NCBI GenBank assembly: GCA_025504975.1
Contig: JANUWI010000003.1
Span: forward strand, 1,054,001 to 1,118,000
From: Plenodomus lindquistii
Lineage: Eukaryota; Ascomycota; Dothideomycetes; Pleosporales; Leptosphaeriaceae
Length of the DNA stretch: 64,000 nt
Direction: 5' to 3'
Shown: one piece after another, positions 55,289 to 64,000 of the stretch
How the letters are laid out: every line of letters begins with the position of its first letter
Numbering within the stretch: position 1 is the stretch's first letter
Notes under the pieces: generated by a model
Told to the model about the DNA's origin: nothing
The model's input: only the letters and a program-made list of their open reading frames with translations
Databases searched by the model: none
Position numbers and translations under genes: made by a program

Positions 55289-57706
55289 TCAAAAGATGTT
55301 GTCCACGGCCTCAGTGACCCAATCCAATTGTACAGTACTGACACCTCTCGCCCAAGCCTTGCCGGTAAACACAAACTCATTGAACACGATCGCCTCCAGC
55401 TTACGCCCAAAAAGCACTGAGCTCGGATGTATTGCGACTGTCTGGTTGCCCATCAGCGTCTTATAACTTCCATCGGGCATCATCCGCGCAGTGTTGGAGA
55501 TGAAGCCACGCAGCATGCAGGCTAAGATAGCCTGACTCCTGGCCTCCGACGGAGCCGTTTCCGATTGTTTCTCATCCGACGAGAGTAGCTTGAGCGATGT
55601 GCACTGCTGTTGCAGCTGCTTCCGAATGTTCATGACGTTTTGCATGGCTCGATGAGATACAAAGTGCCTTTCGCACCACGCCTTGCGGTCTGTCCGCTCT
55701 TCGGCATACCGTCGGACAGTTACCAGTAACGTCAGATGATCGCCTTCTCGCCGGTAAAGCTCGCGTCTCGCTTCTTCTGCTTCTTCCTTGCGCTGCTCGG
55801 TCACTAGATTCAAAAACACGTTCTCTACGCTCAGGGCAGAGATGATATCGATCACATCTAGTAAGCAGTCACGCTCCGGTTCTGCCGCTTCAACCAAAAC
55901 TCGACCTAGAGTAGGCAGAAGCGGAAGCTTGGCGATCTTGCTGCCTACGTCGCTGATGCTGCCCGTGTCAGTCAGCGCTTGCAAGTTTAAGAGCTGCAGT
56001 AGTGCTTTCTCAAGAGCTTCTCGTGGTGGCCGGTCTAAGAACGGAAAGTTGAGTACGTCGTCGACGCCACGGGCTTTCATAGTGAGTATTGCCTGACTCA
56101 GATCGCAACGCAGAATCTCAGGTATTGTGCGTTCCTCCATTTCCTGATATCCTGCTTCTGTGTAAAGACGATAGCATTGACCTGGTGCTTCACGACCTGC
56201 GCGACCCTTGCGCTGGATCGCTGCAGACTTGGAAATTGGCTTGACGAGCAGAGACTCGAGGCCAAGGCGATTGCGGAACTGCTTGATCTTTGACTTGCCG
56301 CAGTCAATGACGTATCTCACTCCTGGTACGGTCACGGATGTTTCAGCAATATTCGTTGCTAAGATGACTTTCCGGGTACGATACGGCGTGGGTGCAAAAA
56401 TGCGCTGTTGAGCGTACTGCGGGAGTGCGGCGAACAGTGGAAGCGCAAGGAGTTTGGGCACATCTTTGTCCATACCCTCAGCGTAGTCGTTGACAAGCTT
56501 CTCCAGCGCCTCGATTGTGTCCTGACCCGTAAGGAAGACCAGTATATCGCCGGGAAGTTGCTCCTTGTAGTGTATCTGGAAGATGACTTTCAGAGCAGAT
56601 TCGACCCAATCTTGAACAGGCTCTGGTGTGCATATAACCTTGACAGGATATTGTCGGCCTTCGACGAAGCAAGTAGAAACTACGCTTGCGTTGTTCTCTG
56701 TAGACTTGCTGCCCATCTGCTCTGGCTTTGGCCCCGGTTGGCTTTCATCGAAAAACTTAACGAGACTCTCGACGTCCGCTGTAGCACTCATGACAACGAC
56801 CTTGAGAGGATTTTCGCGCTTCTTCGTACTTCCGTCCTCGATGCCCGACACTAGGTTCCGGAGAAAACCAAGTATCAAATCAACGTTCACACTTCTTTCG
56901 TGAACCTCATCCACTACTATCGCGCTATATTGTAACATCATTGGGTCTCTGAGCATCTCTTGCAGCAGCATACCCTCTGTCAGGAACTTGATCTTTGTGT
57001 TTGGACCAGTGGAATTGTCGAAACGCACACTGTAACCCACCTTGGCTGCCGGGCTCTGGCTGCCCATAAAGCTGCCCATCTCCTCAGCAACACGGCGCGC
57101 TAGTGAGATTGCAGCTACTCTTCGAGGTTGTGTGATCGCAATACATTTTGTACACCACGGTTCGGTCGCTAGGAACTGAGGTACTTGGGTCGATTTTCCA
57201 GAACCAGTCTCTCCCGTCAGTACGAGGATATTGTTCTTCTTCAGTGCTGCTTTGATAGCGTCTGCCTGTGGCCAGATTGGCAGAGTCCTTCGCATAGAAA
57301 GTAGCTCATCACGCTTTTTCATTAGATGAGGCGGAATAGCTTGATTGCGATGTGAGAATTGCTGATTTGATGCAGAATTTTTGCCGGATGCGTTGCGCAC
57401 CGTGGCCTTCTGACTGGCCTTGGGTTTTGTTATTAATGGCTGGGGCTTGGGGCGCTTGTCGGGGGCCGGAGAAGCGTATTCCTTGTCGGCAATATGGAGA
57501 CTTTTGACTTTCGTGGCGGATTCCGGCACCGTCGTGGCTTCGGCCTGGCTGCTGAGTTCGCTTTCGTCTTCATTGAACCTCATGTGCTTTCCTGCAGCGT
57601 TCAATGTTGCTCGAGGTACAGCGGTCTCCAATACATTGCGGGTTTCGGCTCTCTTCCTCTTCTTGCCCTTTTGTTGATCGAACGACGCGTTTCCAGACAT
57701 GCCCAT
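55289..57706 (-). CDS. DHR2: DEAH-box RNA helicase, Dhr2-like
   Basis: Intronless 805-aa ATP-dependent RNA helicase. A basic nuclear N-terminus (QQKGKKRKRAE) is followed by motif I GETGSGKST (residues 165-173), motif II DEVH in VVDEVHERSVNVDLILG, motif III SATADVES, LVFLTGQDTIEALEKL, ATNIAETSVTVPGV and the QRKGRAGREAPG motif VI. Ratchet and OB-fold segments follow, ending VQLDWVTEAVDNIF. Domain order and size fit Dhr2/DHX33-type helicases that act in 18S rRNA maturation in the nucleolus. The box is DEVH rather than DEAH. Convergent with KEL3, 108 bases apart. Confidence 0.85.
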   Translation of the reverse strand: MGMSGNASFDQQKGKKRKRAETRNVLETAVPRATLNAAGKHMRFNEDESELSSQAEATTVPESATKVKSLHIADKEYASPAPDKRPKPQPLITKPKASQKATVRNASGKNSASNQQFSHRNQAIPPHLMKKRDELLSMRRTLPIWPQADAIKAALKKNNILVLTGETGSGKSTQVPQFLATEPWCTKCIAITQPRRVAAISLARRVAEEMGSFMGSQSPAAKVGYSVRFDNSTGPNTKIKFLTEGMLLQEMLRDPMMLQYSAIVVDEVHERSVNVDLILGFLRNLVSGIEDGSTKKRENPLKVVVMSATADVESLVKFFDESQPGPKPEQMGSKSTENNASVVSTCFVEGRQYPVKVICTPEPVQDWVESALKVIFQIHYKEQLPGDILVFLTGQDTIEALEKLVNDYAEGMDKDVPKLLALPLFAALPQYAQQRIFAPTPYRTRKVILATNIAETSVTVPGVRYVIDCGKSKIKQFRNRLGLESLLVKPISKSAAIQRKGRAGREAPGQCYRLYTEAGYQEMEERTIPEILRCDLSQAILTMKARGVDDVLNFPFLDRPPREALEKALLQLLNLQALTDTGSISDVGSKIAKLPLLPTLGRVLVEAAEPERDCLLDVIDIISALSVENVFLNLVTEQRKEEAEEARRELYRREGDHLTLLVTVRRYAEERTDRKAWCERHFVSHRAMQNVMNIRKQLQQQCTSLKLLSSDEKQSETAPSEARSQAILACMLRGFISNTARMMPDGSYKTLMGNQTVAIHPSSVLFGRKLEAIVFNEFVFTGKAWARGVSTVQLDWVTEAVDNIF

Positions 57707-58141
57707 CTGATCCTTTCCAGGCTTCGTTCTAGTATAATTGCTGGTTTTGGGCGCGTGTAGAATTGTCTTGCGAGACCCTACGCGTCACTAGACTTTTTTT
57801 CTGAACACAGGATCAAAACCTTATCGATAAGAGTCGCCATAAAAGGGAAAGCGCAAATTCCAATCCTGGGGTACCTGGGCCTCCCGGAGAGCCACCACCT
57901 CCCATCTCCACATGGCTCCAATTTGCATTCCAACAAAGTGTAATAGCAACTCTCAGCCCAGTCATAGATCTTTGGACTTCGGGCATGTCTATCCCGGACC
58001 TACGCAATGCGGTTGTTGATCATTGACCCCGCTAGAGGCATTGGCCACACTAACCCATTATCTACCGGCAATTTAACCAGCAATGTGAGGTATACTTAGA
58101 GTGCTCCCAGGCAAATGCTTGCGGATAGCTTCGATGGAACA
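57707..58141. other. Divergent promoter, helicase / glycosidase
   Basis: 435 bases; a second TTATCGATAA palindrome is at 57821-57830. No gene. Confidence 0.45.
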
Positions 58142-60330
58142 ATGATGCTATCTCCAATATCTCGCAGCGCTTTGAGCTCGCTGGTGCTCCTCCTTCTAGG
58201 AGTGCAAGGCAAGATCGATCGCAAAACCATCGTCCAGAATTATAATCTCAACCTCAACCAATCGCACCCGTATAGTCCAGTACAGGTCGGCAACGGGAAT
58301 TTCGCCTTCGGCGTTGATATTACGGGTCTGCAAACATTCTTGCCACACAATACGCTCTCATCATGGGGTTGGCACAACTCTTCTCTACCAAAAACACCAG
58401 GGCAGACGTCTCCATCGGACTACACGGAAGTAGAATGGTGGACACACTATCGCCTTCTCAATTATACGCAGCCAAATCCCGAGCAGAAGGACATCAGTCA
58501 ATGGATGATTGCCAATCCACACAGGATCAACTTGGGTAGAGTTGGATTATGGTTTGGAAAGATCGCAGGAGGCAATATCACTGAAGGTTTATTGACAGAC
58601 AAAACGCAAGTACTCGATCTCTGGGAAGGGATAATCACGTCGAAATTTTCCTTAGACTCCGCGGATGTCTTGATTACTACAGTCGCGAGCCCGGATACGG
58701 ATACCGTAGCCATCAACATCACCTCCAGCTTAGCACGCACTGCCGGACTAGGCGTTTACTTTGACTTCGCGTATGCGACAGGAAGGAACAAGTTCGATGC
58801 GCCCTTTGTTGGTCTGTTTAATGCCACTTCCAATCACACCACCAATATACAACATAGGAAAAGAGGCGCCATCATCACACACACCCTTGACGCCACGACG
58901 TATGTTGCCGACGTTGTTTGGGAGGGCTATGCTCGCATATCGAGACTCCATGAGGATGAGCACAAGTACATCTTGGCCACGAGTCAGAACTCGGAGAATC
59001 TGGCATTCACCATAACTTATGCTTCCCAGCCACCTACAGACGTCAGTACTGGTGATTCGATCAAACAGCAGGCTAGTACCTGGTGGTCAGATTACTGGTC
59101 CAGAGGCGCTTTCATATCCCTGCCGACCATCACGAATTCATCAGCCAATGAGCTCCAACGTCGCATTATTCTCTCGCAGTACCTCCTTGCCGTTAACGGC
59201 GCAGGCAAAGAACCTGCCCAAGAATCCGGTCTTGTGAACAACGGATGTAAGTACCTCGCTCTCACCTGTTCTCTGACGTAAGTTCCTCGTCTAACGCAAG
59301 GCTAACCGCACGACCCTTAGGGTATGGCAAGTTCCACATGGAGATGGTCTTTTGGCATCTCACACACTGGATGTTCTGGCAAAAATGGGATCTATACAAT
59401 CGGTCCATTGGCGTCTACAAACGATTCTTACCCAGCAGTATCGAACGTGCCTTTGCACAAGGCTACACTGGCGCTCGCATTGGCAAAATGAGCGATCCTA
59501 GTGGGCGCTCTGCACCGGGCGAGATCAATAGCTTGTTGATTTGGCAACAGCCACATCCCATGTATTTTGCCGAAATGGAGTACCGTTCCTTTCCCTCCCA
59601 AGCCACGCTCGAGAAATGGAACGACGTGCTCGTCGGCGTAGCAGACTTCATGGCCAGCTACGCATTCTGGAATGATAGCACTGGCGTTTATGATTTGGGA
59701 CCGCCCATGTATCCCGTGTCAGAGAATACGGATCCAAATGTGACGATGAACCCGACGTTTGAGTTGGCTTATTGGCGCTTCGGTCTCGGCGTTGCGGCGA
59801 AATGGCAGAGCAGGCAGAATAAGAGTGTGTCTGAAGCATGGACACATGTCCATGATAATCTTGCGCTATTTCCCATGGAGAATGAGGCGTATATTACGTA
59901 TGAGGGTATACCCGATATGTGGACTACACCGGAGTTCACTGAGGACCACCCAGGTTTATTGGGTACATATGGCTGGCTGCCGCCAGACTCACGGCTCAAT
60001 ATGACGGTGTTTAACAACACTATTGCTAAGGTACATGAGACGTGGAATTCCCCGTTCAGCTATGGGTGGGACTTTCCTTTACTCGCTATCACTGAAGCAA
60101 GAAGAGGCGATGCAGAGCGGGCGGTCGGGCAGCTATTAGACGTAAACAATGCGTTCGATGAGGTGGGTATGCCAGTGGGTGGGATGCGGGTGCCCACACC
60201 ATATTTTCCAAGCGCGGCGGGGCTGTTGTTGGCTGTGGGTACAATGGCTGGAGGCTGGGACGGGAAGGAAGAGGGCGTATGGCCTGAGGGATGGGAGGTG
60301 GAAAGCGAAGGGTTCAGCAGGGCGATGTAG
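58142..60330 (+). CDS. Secreted six-hairpin glycosidase-like protein
   Basis: 704 aa from exons 58142-59246 and 59321-60330 (intron 74 nt with GCTAACC branch). The ATG at 58142 places the signal peptide SSLVLLLLGVQG at the start; the frame is open to 58115. The first half is a beta-sandwich-like domain (GNGNFAFGVDITGLQTF); the second is an (alpha/alpha)6 barrel with NNGWYGKFHMEMVFWHLTHW at the splice and NPTFELAYWRFGLGVAAKW, FPMENEAYITYEGIPDM further on. Many N-glycosylation sites (NSS, NYT, NIT, NTT) support secretion. The plan resembles GH65/GH95-like enzymes; the glycan is unknown. Confidence 0.8.
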
Positions 60331-60544
60331 ATGGCACACGAGTTTCATTAGGAGCATCTGAAGATCAGGAAACGAATGTTGTTGAGTAGACAACCACGTC
60401 GATGCTTTTTCGATCCACACATGATTCGCGACGTGCCATGAGTGGCCATTGAGAACACCATATCTAACCTGAAAACTTGAGACCGCTGGATTATTCCCAC
60501 CATCACAATGTTCAATGCCAGACTCCTGAGTCGTCTGATTCAAA

Positions 60545-62529
60545 TCACACTGGCATTGGTACGATCCACTCGCATTTTGGTGGTGTGAGCGGTATGTCCT
60601 CGTTCTCGTCAAAGCGTCCGAGCTGTGCCACGCGCTTATAGATCTCCTCGAGAATCTCTCCTTGCTCCCCTTCATATTCTTCAGGCTTACCCTCCTTGAA
60701 GCGTTCCTTCGGATCAATGTTGCCATTTGTGGGAGCGCCACCCTGTGGTTTGAATGCTGTTCCCGCTTTTTGTGATGTTGACTGTGCAGTGGGCGCAGCA
60801 GTTTGATTATGGAATCCGAACCCTGGCGTCGATGATGCCGCAGCTGGAGCTGAGGTCTGTGAACTAAGAAATGGGTTGGCAGGTTTTACAGCATCGTTCT
60901 GAGCTGCTGGGGCACCAAAGGGGTTTGTATTTTGTTTGCTCGGTTGGCCAAATATAGACGGTTGCGATGCGGCGCTCGCAAACGGACTAGCTTTATCGCC
61001 TGGTGCTTCAGTCTGTCCCTGTTGAAATGGATTGGCTGCTGATTGAGTTTGTGGCGTTGCTTGGCCAAACGGTGAAGCTTGTGTTCCCGGCTGGGCTGGC
61101 TGACCGAAAGGTGATGGCGTTGTCTGTGTCGGTTGACCGAATGGAGACTGATTCACTGCTGCTGGCTGGCCAAATACGGATTGTGTGGATTGTGGTTGTT
61201 GACCGAACGGGGAGGCTTCTCCGGACTGTCCTGCCTGACCAAAGGGCGAAGCTGAGGCACCGGGTTGTGCAACCTGGCCAAAGCCACTTTGCCCGAAGCC
61301 CGGTTTGGCGAATGGGCTAGACGTCTGGCCCAATGCATTGGCCTGACCAAAACCAGATGTTGCACCCGATTGACCAAATGCTGACGCTTGGCCCACGTTG
61401 CCAGTCTGCCCAAAGGCATTTCCAGCACCAGGCATAGATGGCTGTCCGAACCCTGATGCCCCAAAAGCAGGCTTCCCAAACGCCCCTCCTCCACCCAAAG
61501 CTGATGGTTGGCCAAATGGTGATGGTTTCTGGCCCAGAGTTGATGCCGCACCGAAGGGTGAGACGTTCTGCCCAGGGTTTGAGGGCTGTCCGAAAGGTGA
61601 CGCATTCTGCCCTGGGTTTGAAGGTTGCCCAAAAGCTGAGGTAGTCTGCGCGGGGTTAGAGGGCTGCCCAAATGCTGGTTGACCGAATCCCGGTTTTGAA
61701 ACTTGTCCAAACGCTGACGGCTGCGCTGTTGACCCCGCAGAAAAGGGATTCGTTGGTGCTGCCGGCTTCCCAAACAGGTTGGCGGCCACTCCTGAGGCAC
61801 CCCCAAAAGCGCTTGCTGTGCCATTCGACGCGGCGGTCCCATTGGTAATATCGATTCTATTCGGGTGGACGTTGGCGCCATCTTCAATATACTTGATTGC
61901 GCCTGGAATGTCGTCTAGAATTGCCTTCAATTGCTGTTCCATCTTCGTGCCTAGAGCCGCCTCTTCTTGTTTCTAGACACTGTCAACTATCAAAGCAGAG
62001 GCAACAGCTAGAGGACTTACAGCTGTGCCTTCATCGCCGATAGCACGCAAAGTGTAGTATCGCAGCCGTAGTTCTTCAGGGCTGATTTCCACGGGGCCTT
62101 CTATCAGTTGCCGAGGAGCACCTCTACCCGGACCATAGCATGAAATTGGATACAGCGGTCGCTCTTCGATGTCCTTTTTGATGTCGGCTTCACTCAAGTT
62201 GAACGAGGCAGTAGAATTCTGATCACGATTGCCTGCCATGTTTAGTCTAATGAAGTAAAAGAATTGGGCGGAATTGTGGGACTCTACGAAGTCTTGACGT
62301 ACCTGTGAGTGGATTGCTTAGAGCATTGTTGGGTGCTGGTCGATAGCGATCCCCACCAGAGAATCCGCCGAAGCGGTTGCTATTGGACTCACTGCCTTCC
62401 TGACCAGCGGGATGTTGTTTAAAGCAACGAGCTGGATGGATTGAGTATGCAGTCGAAGTGATGGTTCGTAGCAGACTTACGACCGAATTTGCAGGTCCCT
62501 CGCAGATAATGTGAGCAGACTTCAGGCAT
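60545..62529 (-). CDS. NUP42: CCCH zinc-finger FG nucleoporin (Nup42/Amo1-like)
   Basis: 605 aa in four exons: 62481-62529, 62303-62431, 62021-62232, 60545-61972. The first two exons together form a CCCH finger with spacing Cys-x7-Cys-x5-Cys-x3-His (CSHYLRGTC ... RCFKQH), visible only after splicing. The third exon has an acidic helical region (SEADIKKDIEERPLYPISCYG). The fourth holds an FG-repeat domain with about 25 FGQ, PFG or AFG units, including nearly identical 13-residue units FGQPSNPGQNASP. The tail EEIYKRVAQLGRFDENEDIPL is conserved. It should line the nuclear pore and help mRNA export through the Gle1/Dbp5 system. Confidence 0.88.
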
Positions 62530-63352
62530 ATTATGCTGATGGCCGAGTCGGCTTGAGTGAATGCGGTGAGACGAGGCACCAAAGAGGCTAAGGACGATCA
62601 GTAGTGTGACAGCAAAGAGGTGATGTTGTGAAGGGGAGACAATTGGCAACGGAGAGGCTAGGAGCCAGAGTCAGAGCCAGAGCCACGAAGCGAACGCGAC
62701 GCGCTAGCCGATTAACGTGAATAGAGCGAACGCGCCATGCCACGCAGATGAAGGTGCAGGTACGGATTGCACCACTTGGACGTTACCTCTGCAGATTCAA
62801 GCTTGAGCCAGCCATGTGTATGGCAGTATTTGGCTTTGTTGCGTTTGGATTTTGCATGTTTGAAACTGCGCAATAGATAACGGCATTGATGGCGAATGCG
62901 AACGGAATGGAAGATATCAGAGTAAAAACGGAATGCACACCTACTACGACGCGACGTTCACTCTGTGGTGACTGGACAAGGAGACGGTGGGCTTGGTTTG
63001 TCGTTGCTGCCGCCGTGATGTGGTGATGTGATGGAGGGCGTTGGAAGAAGGTGCAGCCCTGAGGAATCGTCTAGCTTGATGGGGAACTAGCGTCACATTC
63101 TGGAGGACGCCAGTCGGGCAGTCAACGTCGCACGGGATGTGCCAGATGGATGCTCCTGTCTATGCGCCATGGAATGCAGCTATACTACTGTATATATCCT
63201 CTGATCCTCTGATGCCGCGCAAGCTGCAAGCACACAACTGAACAGGATTATTCATCTCACTCAGGACAGGGCTTTGCACAAGTCTGGAGTCTCCATGTTC
63301 TGCTCCGACCAATCGCTTGGCACCGCAACCCGCTCCCTCTGAAGAGACGGCG
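62530..63352. other. Divergent upstream region
   Basis: About 820 bases between NUP42 and a small membrane protein. A short purine-rich GAGCCAGAG-like repeat lies near 62658-62686. No gene seen. Confidence 0.45.
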
Positions 63353-63631
63353 ATGCACGCCTTCTCCATAGTCACCATTGGCATCTTCGTCGCCGGCTAC
63401 TCGACCGCCCGCTGGGACCTCGTCACGCGCCTCTACGAGCTCGCCATCTTCGCGTGGGACCACGGCGTCGTCACGCGCACGGCCAAGGGCTTTGCGGTCC
63501 TGAGCCTCTTCTTTGCCCTGCTGGTGCTGCCCGTGGCGCGCATTGCCGCGCGCGAGACGCATCTTCACCCCCGCCTGGCCGGCACGGGCATTTCGGCGCG
63601 CGAGCAGCTCAAGCGACGCGGTTCCTTCTAG
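63353..63631 (+). CDS. Small membrane protein, fungal hypothetical
   Basis: 92 aa, intronless from the ATG at 63353 (the frame extends upstream to 63317 but without ATG). It begins MHAFSIVTIGIFVAGYSTAR, a first membrane segment, then DLVTRLYELAIFAWDHGVV and a second hydrophobic helix FAVLSLFFALLVLPVARIAA, ending with a basic tail REQLKRRGSF. Codon use is strongly GC-ending, supporting real coding. I do not know a function. Two membrane helices with a short loop suggest an endoplasmic-reticulum or mitochondrial membrane protein. Confidence 0.65.
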   Translation: MHAFSIVTIGIFVAGYSTARWDLVTRLYELAIFAWDHGVVTRTAKGFAVLSLFFALLVLPVARIAARETHLHPRLAGTGISAREQLKRRGSF

Positions 63632-64000
63632 CGGCCTGGGTAGAGCTGCACCATGATATGGTCCCATACAACGGCCTGAAGCGCCTCTTCTGGCCGTCCG
63701 ACGCGCCCCGCGATGCTGTGCCCGGCGTCCTGGTCGGCTTCGAGAATGCAGACTCGGATGTCGTCGTCGTGGCGGTGCTGCAAGAAGTCGAGGTGCGTCA
63801 GCGGCAGACTGCATGCATAGCGGTAGCGCTCCCCGCGGCTGACACGTACAGCTACGCCATGTCGAGAACGCCCTCGTCGTGGGCACGCTGTTGCGCCACA
63901 GTCCCTACGACGTCGACGAACTGTTCAGGCGGTGCGGCCAGTCGTCTCTCCACGTCCTGGGCTGCGTCAACCCCACCCTCCCACCCAGCCAGAACAACCC
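63628..64000 (-). CDS. Partial gene at right edge, strand uncertain
   Basis: On the minus strand exons 63856-64000 and 63628-63808 (47-nt intron, GTAGCT...TGCAG) read VERRLAAPPEQFVDVVGTVA ... VLDMA-LPLTHLDFLQHRHDD and end AVVWDHIMVQLYPGR-stop. The plus strand is also open here (VPGVLVGFENADSDVVV, then HSPYDVDELFRRCGQSS after a possible 60-nt intron), in the same codon register. High GC at third positions makes both strands look coding. I favour the minus strand because it has a clean stop that overlaps the stop of the convergent small gene, but this is weak. No family is recognised. Confidence 0.35.

Noticed and set aside
61003..61976. Long plus-strand frames opposite the nucleoporin
   Set aside because: Antisense shadows of FG repeats (CPKG-like periodicity).
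1..64000. CRISPR arrays, bacterial operons, ribosome-binding sites
   Set aside because: The DNA is clearly eukaryotic nuclear; none were expected or seen.

Overview
The window is nuclear DNA of a filamentous ascomycete. Genes carry short spliceosomal introns (mostly 46-80 nt, GTRNGT...CTAAC...YAG), and the proteins are fungal types: TAF5, Mediator Med9, Eco1, ClpP, an RNAi RNA-dependent RNA polymerase, 2,3-BPG-independent phosphoglycerate mutase and mucin-like GPI proteins. Short TA-flanked elements whose two ends differ almost only by C/T and G/A transitions suggest repeat-induced point mutation (RIP). Overall style suggests Dothideomycetes, perhaps Pleosporales; that is inference, not proof.

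Layout. 1-10 kb is accessory: a type-B carboxylesterase cut by the window edge and carrying an apparent frameshift at its nucleophile elbow, an SDR, a cytochrome P450, an alpha/beta hydrolase and a second, secreted carboxylesterase. Two MITE-like elements (5046-5724 and 7308-7481) lie between them. 10-14.5 kb is gene-poor: a mitochondrial LEA-like protein with a 24-nt microexon, an F-box/LRR-like hypothetical protein, and a tRNA-Asp(GUC) gene at 12047-12187. This tRNA is interrupted twice: by an ordinary 15-nt anticodon-loop intron and by a 54-nt insert in the T-loop that has the splice signals of a spliceosomal intron. It is the most unusual object seen here.

14.5-41.4 kb is mostly housekeeping: homocysteine S-methyltransferase, TAF5 and a divergent Med11-like gene, two divergent mucin-like GPI proteins, a proline-rich protein, Eco1, a GNAT, a mitochondrial protein divergent to ClpP, a six-exon RdRP, Med9 divergent to phosphoglycerate mutase, and a CaMK-type kinase. 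42-53 kb is again accessory: a FAR1/WRKY-GCM1-like protein with a PEE repeat, a DOMON-cytochrome b561 protein, a decayed hypothetical gene with two single-base indels, pyroglutamyl peptidase, an FAD monooxygenase with a GC-AG intron, and a proline iminopeptidase. 53-64 kb holds Kel3, a Dhr2-like helicase, a secreted six-hairpin glycosidase-like protein, the FG nucleoporin Nup42/Amo1, a small membrane protein and one incomplete gene at the right edge.

Exon boundaries were set by hand, using open frames, splice consensus and protein-family continuity. No database search or transcript data were available.
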